13,461 bases of DNA from Roseibacillus sp. (GTDB lineage Bacteria; Verrucomicrobiota; Verrucomicrobiia; Verrucomicrobiales; Akkermansiaceae): the NCBI GenBank assembly GCA_002729275.1, contig PBTP01000002.1:1-13461 (forward strand). The letters are read 5' to 3'. Shown here piece by piece: positions 8,242 to 13,461 of this stretch. The notes under the pieces were generated by a model. That model was given only the letters and a program-made list of their open reading frames with translations. It was not told where the DNA came from and searched no databases. The stretch's first letter is position 1. Every line of letters starts with the position of its first letter. The position numbers and the translations under genes are program-made.

Positions 8242-8611
8242 GCAAGAAGAAATAGGGCGGTCATGCTTCCCTAGGGGTGTTCAATTCAACTCCACAGGGC
8301 TTGCGGACCGTTACTTGTGGAGCGCTTGCAAAGTTGCCAATGGATTCAATAGATTAGTGCCACATTCAGGACAGGGCGTGACGGGAATTTACCTAGTGCT
8401 GGCTACTTAGCCTTTCTCTTCCTTTGCCTCTCTTACTAGTCTTTAGACACTCTCTAGCCCTGTCCGATACATTCTCTAATCGTTCTTTGCCTATCCTTTT
8501 ATTGCAGGTTCGCTGTTTTATCGCTGCTGTATTTCATAAGCGAGCAATTTCTTAAACCAGTAATTTCCTAATCTCGCATTTCGCTTGGAAGAGTGGCGAC
8601 TCGCCATAGAG
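8242..8611. other. Non-coding gap between topA and lexA
   Basis: The 370 bases between the convergent topA and lexA genes hold no gene I can support. In pseudomonads this space carries sulA and other small genes; none is readable here in six frames. An imperfect hairpin is possible between CTCCACA (8290-8296) and TGTGGAG (8316-8322), without a T-run. The middle (about 8410-8470) is strongly pyrimidine-rich on the plus strand. One minus-strand frame gives protein-like pieces but is broken by about seven stops, the density expected of random sequence. Confidence 0.5.
8594..8606 (-). terminator. Possible weak terminator hairpin after lexA
   Basis: TGGCGA and TCGCCA flank a single base, so in RNA a five-pair GC-rich stem with a three-base loop can form. 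It begins five bases after the lexA stop on the minus strand. The following tail is CTCTTCC, not a true U-run, so termination efficiency is doubtful. Confidence 0.35.
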
Positions 8612-9220
8612 CTATATCTGCCGGCGTATTACGCCTACGCTAATTCCCTCAATTGCGAAGTCGCTGCTACGCATGTCGACTTCGATCGGCGAGAAATCCG
8701 GGTTCTCAGCGATCAGTGTCACCTTGTACTTACTGCGTGAGGTTTCCAGTCGTTTTACGGTGACCTCATCGTCAATTCTGGCGACAACGATGTCACCATT
8801 GTTGGCGCGATCGGCCTTGTGAACGGCGAGCAAATCGTCCTCATAAATACCCACATCAATCATACTGGTGCCTTTTACAGTGAGCAGATAATCAGCCTGG
8901 GGCGAAAACATGTCAGGCGGTATGTCACAGTAATCGGCAATAGACTCTTCTGCCAATATCGGACTACCGGCCGCAACCTGTCCGATAATGGGTAGTCCAA
9001 GCTGTTCATTGATTGGCAGACGAATACCCCTTGAGGTGCCGGGCAGCATTTCGATTGCGCCCTTGCGCGCTAAAGCCCTCAGATGTTCTTCTGCTGCATT
9101 GGGAGACTTGAACCCCATTTCCTGGGCGATTTCAGAGCGTGTGGGAGGAAACCCGGTCTCCTGCAGATAATCTTTGATGTAGCCGAGGATCTGTTCCTGG
9201 CGTCCCGTAAGCTTGTGCAT
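8612..9220 (-). CDS. lexA: LexA, SOS-response repressor and self-cleaving protease
   Basis: At 202 residues the protein has exactly the E. coli LexA length and aligns residue for residue at key sites. It has a winged helix-turn-helix ([33 protein letters not shown], about 22-54), the self-cleavage bond Ala84-Gly85 in QVAAGSP, catalytic Ser119 in KGTSM and Lys156 in VTVKRL. It represses SOS genes until RecA filaments on single-stranded DNA trigger cleavage. Thr118 before the catalytic Ser differs from the Met of E. coli (GMSM). The ATG at 9220 is preceded by AAGG at eight bases. The gene is autoregulated through an SOS box over its own -10 element. No sulA follows in the usual position. Confidence 0.97.
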   Translation of the reverse strand: MHKLTGRQEQILGYIKDYLQETGFPPTRSEIAQEMGFKSPNAAEEHLRALARKGAIEMLPGTSRGIRLPINEQLGLPIIGQVAAGSPILAEESIADYCDIPPDMFSPQADYLLTVKGTSMIDVGIYEDDLLAVHKADRANNGDIVVARIDDEVTVKRLETSRSKYKVTLIAENPDFSPIEVDMRSSDFAIEGISVGVIRRQI

Positions 9221-9245
9221 GATAAAGGCCTTAGAATGAATACAA

Positions 9246-9261
9246 CTGTAATTATATACAG
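9246..9261 (-). promoter_or_regulatory. LexA-binding SOS box
   Basis: On the minus strand the site reads CTGTATATAATTACAG, a CTG-N10-CAG palindrome with the AT-rich centre of the gammaproteobacterial SOS consensus. It lies 26 bases upstream of the lexA ATG and covers the -10 element, so bound LexA would block its own promoter. Only one box is visible, whereas E. coli lexA has two. Confidence 0.9.
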
Positions 9262-9278
9262 TTATCTGACGATCTCAA
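9251..9278 (-). promoter_or_regulatory. Sigma70 promoter of lexA
   Basis: On the minus strand TTGAGA (plus 9273-9278) and a perfect TATAAT (plus 9251-9256) are separated by 16 bases. The -10 element lies entirely inside the SOS box. Transcription would start near 9244, giving a leader of about 24 bases. Confidence 0.75.
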
Positions 9279-9388
9279 TTAAACTTTAGAAATGACCATG
9301 ACTAAGCTGAAACGCCTAATTCATGGGCTTTCTGGGGTGAGGTAAGCTTATTAGAGTAAGATTATGGGTTGGATCGTCCTCAGAGAAT

Positions 9389-9706
9389 CTAAAAATCGTC
9401 ACCAAAATCCATTAATTCCGGTTCCAGCTCAGCGAGTGGCCCGTAGAAGTCTTACGGTACCATTATTTGGTCAGAGTAAGCCTAGTCTTCTGTGTTGAGG
9501 GCATATGGGCTACGCCAATCCTCAGGAGCTTCGGCAGGGGCCAAATAGAGCATTTGCCAGCTGGCACTGTCTTATTCTCCGACTTCGCCATCAAGTAACT
9601 GGTATTCGATACCGCCGCTGGCCTGATCTATAGCGACGACTTCAAATAAATTGCCGATGGCTAACTCCTAATACCAAGTGGATACTTCAGGCATGCGAGT
9701 GTTCAT
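9389..9706 (-). pseudogene. Small conserved acidic protein gene with four in-frame stop codons (DUF6763-like)
   Basis: From ATG 9706 to TAG 9391-9389 the minus strand gives 106 codons in one unbroken register. Read through, it is RMPEVSTWY*ELAIG, NLFEVVAID, IEYQLLDGEVGE*DSASW, APEDWRSPYALNTED*AYSD, MVP*DFYGPLAELEPEL and DFGDDF. From memory this is the pattern of a roughly 100-residue acidic family in gammaproteobacteria that I associate with DUF6763 (WYQ near the start, FEVVAID, IE-Q--DGE--E-D---W, PEDW, GPL-ELE); the DUF name is less certain than the coding nature. Stops are codon 13 (TAG, 9668-9670), 45 (TAA, 9572-9574), 75 (TAG, 9482-9484) and 85 (TAA, 9452-9454). Each is one substitution from a plausible sense codon, for example CAG to TAG at the WYQ position. 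A Shine-Dalgarno AGGAG (9714-9718) precedes the ATG. There are no frameshifts. Function unknown; probably a recently inactivated gene. Confidence 0.75.
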
Positions 9707-10043
9707 AACCTTGTCTCCTGTGTCTGTTGTATTAGCGATTTACTGCAATCTTGTGTTCCTTTCTTTTCCACCGCCCTGGCATACAGTTGTCTCCGATGCG
9801 CGGGGTATTGTTTCGGCATGAAGTCATGTCAATTACGAATCCACACGATCAATGGCCGCCGATAATTCACACTATCGGTAGTATCCGATCAAAAAAGAAA
9901 GCACTTTTTCCAATAAAATTGTTACAAGCGGAACGACAGAATTAACAGTACGAGCTAAGCTATTGAACAGCTTTGAAAACTAATTTTGCTCGGCAAAATG
10001 TTATTTGTGATAATTCCGCGACTATCAAGAGAATACAGTAGAC
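9707..10043. other. Divergent intergenic region between the broken small gene and nagZ
   Basis: About 337 AT-rich bases hold no supported gene. A 64-codon frame at 9751-9945 starts with TTG, has no ribosome-binding site and has no recognisable family pattern. ATCGG and CCGAT (about 9873-9888) can form a small stem followed by A residues, which is not a terminator on either strand. The nagZ promoter lies at the right end. Confidence 0.5.
9986..10014 (+). promoter_or_regulatory. Predicted sigma70 promoter of the nagZ-mscS-hpt cluster
   Basis: TTGCTC (9986-9991) and GATAAT (10009-10014) are separated by 17 bases. Transcription would begin near 10021, about 23 bases before the nagZ ATG. Confidence 0.6.
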
Positions 10044-11069
10044 ATGGAAAGCAATTGCCCCCTGGGCGCCTTGATGTTGGATATTGAGGGCCCGGAATTA
10101 ACTGCAGAGGATCGTCAGTTGCTGGCTCGGCCGGTAGTTGGTGGCTTGATCCTGTTTACCCGTAACTATCGCGACTCCAGACAGCTGCGTGATTTGGTGG
10201 CAGACGCCCGCAATTGCAATCCGGAGCTGCTGATTGCAGTGGATCAGGAAGGGGGCAGGGTGCAACGCTTCCGACATGAGTTCGAGCAGTTACCTCCGTT
10301 ACACAGTCTATTCACGGTCTACCAAGAAGATCCAGATAGGGCGCTGGAACTGGCGCGCAGCTGTGCCTGGGTCATGGCTGCTGAAATCTTGCATCACGGC
10401 ATCGATTTAAGCTTTGCGCCCGTGTTGGACTTGTATACAGATATCAGTGCAGTCATAGGAAATCGCGCCTTCGCAGCGGATGTCAAAACAGCGACGGATC
10501 TGGCTCGGGCATATATCAATGGCATGCATGAGGCCGGCATGATTGCTACTGGAAAGCACTTTCCAGGGCACGGGTCAGTGGCTGCCGATTCTCATCACGA
10601 GCTGCCAGTTGATATCCGGGATTCGGAAGAAATCTTCGGTACAGATATGCAGGTCTTCAGCCACTGCATTGATGTGTTGGACGCCATCATGCCCGCCCAC
10701 GTCTCCTATCCGTCGATAGATAGCGAATGCGCAGGGTTCTCCAGCAAGTGGCTTCAACAAATCCTGCGACAGCAACTGGGATTTGCAGGCGTCATTTTTA
10801 GCGACGATCTCGGGATGCAGGCCGCCCGGGAGAGTGGCAGTCCCGCTGACCGTGCAGCGAAGGCACTCAGTGCAGGATGTGACATGGTGCTAAGCTGCAA
10901 CGACAGGGAGGCAGCACTCGCAATTGCTGATTATCTGGACGCAAATCATTCCGCAGGCAACTATCGACTAAGCAAATTGCGGGCGACCCCAGCCGCTGAC
11001 ATCAGCGATCTGTATAAAACTGAGAGATGGCAAGCAGCAACCGATCAGATTGCTGTACTGGTTTCCTGA
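10044..11069 (+). CDS. nagZ: Beta-N-acetylhexosaminidase NagZ, GH3 family
   Basis: NagZ is the cytoplasmic enzyme that removes N-acetylglucosamine from GlcNAc-anhydromuropeptides during peptidoglycan recycling, and in some bacteria it thereby shapes AmpC induction. The 341-residue single-domain TIM barrel shows LMLDIEGPEL (10-19), GGLILFTRNY (33-42), AVDQEGGRVQRF (65-76), the GH3 signature KHFPGHG (171-177) with catalytic His184 in ADSHHELP, IMPAHVSYP (215-223), and the nucleophile Asp in IFSDDLGM (251-258). Length matches E. coli NagZ. The Shine-Dalgarno before ATG 10044 is weak. It heads a plus-strand cluster with mscS 18 bases downstream. Order lexA, nagZ, hpt is typical of several gammaproteobacteria. 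Confidence 0.95.
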   Translation: MESNCPLGALMLDIEGPELTAEDRQLLARPVVGGLILFTRNYRDSRQLRDLVADARNCNPELLIAVDQEGGRVQRFRHEFEQLPPLHSLFTVYQEDPDRALELARSCAWVMAAEILHHGIDLSFAPVLDLYTDISAVIGNRAFAADVKTATDLARAYINGMHEAGMIATGKHFPGHGSVAADSHHELPVDIRDSEEIFGTDMQVFSHCIDVLDAIMPAHVSYPSIDSECAGFSSKWLQQILRQQLGFAGVIFSDDLGMQAARESGSPADRAAKALSAGCDMVLSCNDREAALAIADYLDANHSAGNYRLSKLRATPAADISDLYKTERWQAATDQIAVLVS

Positions 11070-11087
11070 CGAATGAGGATTAATTGA

Positions 11088-12206
11088 ATGTTTGAGTTTC
11101 TTTCACTGGAGCGATTGGCCGAGCTGGGTTGGGGCGTTGAACTATTTGCGGCAGTCACGCTTACATTGATCGCCCGCTTTATCGCCATGCGCGTCCTCAA
11201 AGTGTTGGGCAGACAGTTTGAAAAGACTGATAACTTGTGGGATGACGCCCTGTTTAAGGCCGCCCATGACCCGGTAAGCTGGTTCATACTCATTATGGGT
11301 TTGCTCTGGGCGATTCAAATCAGCGACGGATACATCGACACCGAATTGTTTAGCGCTGGCAACTTGGATCTGGTCAGACAGCTTACCTTTATTGTCCTGC
11401 TCATGGTGTTTCTGGTCCGATTTATAACCCTGTCAGAGGAGCACATCCTCAAGGATTTGCAAGAGCGGCCCGATCGTGAACAGACCCGGATGGATCCAAC
11501 AACCCTGATAGCGCTGGCAAAACTGTTACGGCTTTCGGTGGTAATTTCCAGCGCACTAGTGGCATTGCCCACCCTAGGCATTGAAATCGGCGCCTTACTG
11601 GCCTTCGGCGGCGTGGGGGGGATTGCAGTTGGGTTCGCAGCTCAGGACTTATTGTCGAATTTTTTTGGCGGTCTGATGATCTATCTGGATCGGCCATTCG
11701 CTATTGGTGATTGGGTTCGCTCACCTGATCGTGAAATCGAGGGCACAGTCGAGTCCATTGGCTGGCGTCTTACAGTAATAAGAACATTCGACAAGCGCCC
11801 GCTCTATGTACCTAACTCGGTATTCACCAAACTTGCCTTGGAGAACCCATCCCGCATGACCAACCGGCGCATCCGCGAAACTATTGGTGTCCGCTATCAA
11901 GACTCCGAGAGGATGGAGGGTATCATTGGTTCTGTGAAAGCCATGCTGACAACGCATGAAGATATCGATGCCGAACAGACACTGATCGTTAACTTCAACG
12001 CCTATAACAGCTCCTCTCTCGATTTCTTTATTTATTGCTTTACCAAGACCACGAATTGGATTCGGTTTCATGAAGTTAAGCAGGATGTGCTTTTAAAGAT
12101 TGTTGAAATAGTGCATACGCACGGCGCAGACTTTGCTTTCCCGACCACCACGCTGGATGGTCTGGATCAACTGCGACCAGAACCTGAAGCGCTGATATCG
12201 GACTAA
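11088..12206 (+). CDS. MscS-family mechanosensitive ion channel
   Basis: MscS channels open under membrane tension and release solutes after hypo-osmotic shock. The 372-residue protein has hydrophobic helices near 18-40, 63-80, 96-114 and 143-163 and a pore-lining helix at 166-186 rich in Gly and Ala (AFGGVGGIAVGFAAQDLLSNFFGGL). The MscS beta domain follows (DRPFAIGDWVR to about 265, with YVPNSVFTKLALENPSRM). A C-terminal alpha/beta vestibule domain runs to about 350. Five helices place it with the medium-sized YbdG/YnaI-like group, not the three-helix E. coli MscS, though the exact subgroup is uncertain. ATG 11088 has GAGGA nine to ten bases upstream. It follows nagZ at 18 bases and is probably co-transcribed with it. 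Confidence 0.92.
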   Translation: MFEFLSLERLAELGWGVELFAAVTLTLIARFIAMRVLKVLGRQFEKTDNLWDDALFKAAHDPVSWFILIMGLLWAIQISDGYIDTELFSAGNLDLVRQLTFIVLLMVFLVRFITLSEEHILKDLQERPDREQTRMDPTTLIALAKLLRLSVVISSALVALPTLGIEIGALLAFGGVGGIAVGFAAQDLLSNFFGGLMIYLDRPFAIGDWVRSPDREIEGTVESIGWRLTVIRTFDKRPLYVPNSVFTKLALENPSRMTNRRIRETIGVRYQDSERMEGIIGSVKAMLTTHEDIDAEQTLIVNFNAYNSSSLDFFIYCFTKTTNWIRFHEVKQDVLLKIVEIVHTHGADFAFPTTTLDGLDQLRPEPEALISD

Positions 12207-12212
12207 TCGCGT

Positions 12213-12218
12213 TATAAT
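12213..12218 (+). promoter_or_regulatory. Possible internal -10 element before hpt
   Basis: A perfect TATAAT lies seven bases after the mscS stop and 45 bases before the hpt GTG. No good -35 element is found at 16-18 bases upstream, so a separate hpt promoter is only a possibility. Confidence 0.3.
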
Positions 12219-12262
12219 GCAAAATACCATTGATAAACTTTGGAATAATCCATAGGCGCCAA

Positions 12263-12820
12263 GTGACACTCGAACTTATTAAGACCGTTAGCTCGCGAGC
12301 TACCTGCTTGTACTCCGAGCAGGTCGTGGAAACGGCAATTGACGCCATGGCTAGCGTCATATCTGATAGACTTCATGGGCACAACCCAATCCTGCTCTGC
12401 GTTATGAATGGCGGGCTAATCCTAACCGGTAGATTGGCAACCCGTTTAAAGTTTCATCTACAGATGGACTACTTGCACGCAACGCGCTATCGAAACAATA
12501 TCCAGGGCGCAGACCTGCGTTGGGAGCGTTATCCAAGCATCTCGCTTGAGGGGCGACAGGTTCTGGTGATAGACGATATTTTGGATGAAGGGGATACGCT
12601 GGCAGCAGTGATGGCGCATTGTCAGGCCCAGGGAGCGCGGGACGTACTGAGCGCGGTGCTAGTAGACAAGCAACATGATCGCAAAACCACAAATCTGAAA
12701 GCCGACTTCGTCGGACTCGAAGTGCCTGACCATTACCTGTATGGATACGGCATGGATTACAAGGGGTATCTCAGGAATGCCCCGGGTATTTTCGCGGTCG
12801 ATCCTGCAGACTGTGACTAG
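12263..12820 (+). CDS. hpt: Hypoxanthine-guanine phosphoribosyltransferase
   Basis: This purine-salvage enzyme converts hypoxanthine and guanine with PRPP to IMP and GMP in the cytoplasm. Motifs are CVMNGGLILTGRL (46-58), YLHATRYRN (70-78), the PRPP-binding loop VLVIDDILDEGDT (100-112), AVLVDKQHDRK and YGYGMDYKGYLRNAPGIFAV at the end, as in the Pseudomonas-type enzyme of about 185 residues. I chose GTG 12263, which has TAGG six bases upstream and gives 185 residues. A TTG at 12230 in the same frame would add 11 residues, has no ribosome-binding site and begins before the conserved region. It follows mscS by 56 bases and ends one base from the convergent nuclease gene. Confidence 0.92.
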   Translation: MTLELIKTVSSRATCLYSEQVVETAIDAMASVISDRLHGHNPILLCVMNGGLILTGRLATRLKFHLQMDYLHATRYRNNIQGADLRWERYPSISLEGRQVLVIDDILDEGDTLAAVMAHCQAQGARDVLSAVLVDKQHDRKTTNLKADFVGLEVPDHYLYGYGMDYKGYLRNAPGIFAVDPADCD

Positions 12821-12821
12821 A

Positions 12822-13461
12822 TCAAAACTCCATTTCAACCAGTGCAGGAATGGCGGTGAGCAAGAGTCCAGTGCGAATGGGGCGTGACTCCATGTAGCTA
12901 AACAAGCTGCGATAACTATCCAGCTGACTCCGATAATTCTCACGTTGCTCAGCTACAAAGCTATCAATCGTTTGACCTGCAGATGGTGTGCTGGTCTTGT
13001 AGTCTATCACCCAGCGTACGTCATTCTGATCAATAAAGGTCCGATCTATAATAAAGTTTCTTAGTTGGCCGGACTGAAGCCGCGATAGTTCCAGCTCGCA
13101 CTCGCTATCGAGGTACTGATCATCGAAGATCCAGGCTAACGAGGGCGTTTCGAGAGTGCGTCGTACTGATGCATGAATAAATGCGATCGCTTTTTCTTCA
13201 GCCTCGTGCTGCAAATCCAGATGGCGTATTGCCAGACGCCAGTGCGGCTCCAGCGACCTCAGGTCTCGCAAGAATAAAGCCCTGTCTGGCGCTGACACAT
13301 AGGTCTCTAAAACCCGGTGCACAAGCGTGCCAAGAATACTCGGTAATTCGGACTTCTGATAATTCTCCTCAGCCGTGCTTGAAATCGAAGCTGCATTTTT
13401 TAACGCCGGCTGCAGCGATTCCTGCGCGCCAGATCGACTTTCATTAGCCGCTGTTTCTTCA
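12822..13461 (-). CDS. C-terminal nuclease part of an AddA/RecB-like UvrD-family helicase-exonuclease (runs off the right edge)
   Basis: The minus-strand frame is open from the right edge to TGA at 12824-12822, about 213 codons; the gene starts outside the window. Visible motifs are those of the RecB-type PD-(D/E)XK nuclease: GTLVHRVLE (His region), IIDRTFID (first metal Asp), VIDYKTS (Asp-Tyr-Lys core) and the downstream QxxxY motif QLDSYRSLF. This domain ends AddA and RecB proteins, which process double-strand breaks for recombination and degrade linear DNA. The helicase part is not visible, so AddA-like and RecB-like remain undecided, and a stand-alone RecB-like nuclease cannot be excluded. 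A GTG at 13322 is an internal codon, since the HxxLE motif straddles it. It converges on hpt with one base between stops. Confidence 0.85.
   Translation of the reverse strand, partial: EETAANESRSGAQESLQPALKNAASISSTAEENYQKSELPSILGTLVHRVLETYVSAPDRALFLRDLRSLEPHWRLAIRHLDLQHEAEEKAIAFIHASVRRTLETPSLAWIFDDQYLDSECELELSRLQSGQLRNFIIDRTFIDQNDVRWVIDYKTSTPSAGQTIDSFVAEQRENYRSQLDSYRSLFSYMESRPIRTGLLLTAIPALVEMEF

Noticed and set aside
8018..8410. 130-codon plus-strand frame reaching past the end of topA
   Set aside because: Most of it is topA read in another frame. The Lys-rich topA tail gives an artificial open frame, and no start or ribosome-binding site lies in the unique part.
8242..8611. Minus-strand frame with protein-like pieces (for example RMYRTGLESV and IPVTPCPECGTNLLNP) interrupted by stops
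   Set aside because: About seven stops in roughly 100 codons is what random sequence gives; no start or ribosome-binding site, and no family recognised. Kept as non-coding, though a very old pseudogene is not excluded.
9389..9706. Alternative genetic code in which TAG and TAA are sense codons
   Set aside because: TAG and TAA are the normal terminators of at least seven intact genes in the right-hand part, and none of those genes contains an in-frame stop.
9751..9945. 64-codon plus-strand frame upstream of nagZ
   Set aside because: TTG start without a ribosome-binding site, no family pattern, and an unusual residue mix; consistent with chance.
1..13461. CRISPR array, tRNA, rRNA, insertion sequence or phage genes
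   Set aside because: No regularly spaced repeats, cloverleaf-like segments, transposase or integrase motifs, or phage structural genes were found by reading both strands.

Overview
The window looks like two unrelated bacterial sequences joined at about position 1735-1745. The left part (1 to about 1735) is GC-rich. It carries three translationally coupled genes: the tail of an unidentified gene, a LarC-type nickel-insertion gene, and the start of a flippase-like membrane protein (LPG_synthase_TM/UPF0104 type). Their wording resembles, from memory, marine Synechococcus-type cyanobacteria. The right part (about 1740 to 13461) is less GC-rich and has the gene content and order of a gammaproteobacterium (topA, lexA, nagZ, hpt, with nearby ilvE, tatD and an exonuclease V-like gene). 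Both the left gene and the right gene at the seam are cut in mid-coding sequence. An assembly chimera is therefore the simplest reading, and no mobile element is visible at the seam.

Region by region: 1-195 partial unknown; 192-1427 larC; 1421-1756 truncated membrane protein; 1740-1874 C-terminal fragment of another gene; 1862-2095 glutaredoxin-like protein; 2082-3125 (minus) VanY-type D-Ala-D-Ala carboxypeptidase; 3236-4084 (minus) tatD; 4199-5245 ilvE; 5246-5559 non-coding with a good sigma70 promoter; 5560-8241 topA; 8242-8611 non-coding; 8612-9220 (minus) lexA with an SOS box lying across its promoter; 9389-9706 (minus) a small conserved gene broken by four in-frame stops; 9707-10043 non-coding with the nagZ promoter; then nagZ (10044-11069), mscS (11088-12206) and hpt (12263-12820) on the plus strand, facing the C-terminal part of an AddA/RecB-like helicase-nuclease (12822 to the right edge, minus).

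Functionally the right part is mostly housekeeping. It covers DNA topology (TopA), the SOS repressor (LexA), recombination or exonuclease repair (AddA/RecB-like protein, TatD), peptidoglycan turnover and recycling (VanY-like peptidase, NagZ), osmotic protection (MscS), purine salvage (Hpt) and branched-chain amino acid metabolism (IlvE). I found no CRISPR array, tRNA, rRNA, insertion sequence or recognisable defence cassette. The most unusual item is the small gene at 9389-9706. It keeps a ribosome-binding site, its full reading frame and family-like residues without a frameshift, yet carries two TAG and two TAA codons. Neighbouring genes use TAG and TAA as normal stops, so recent pseudogenisation is more likely than recoding.
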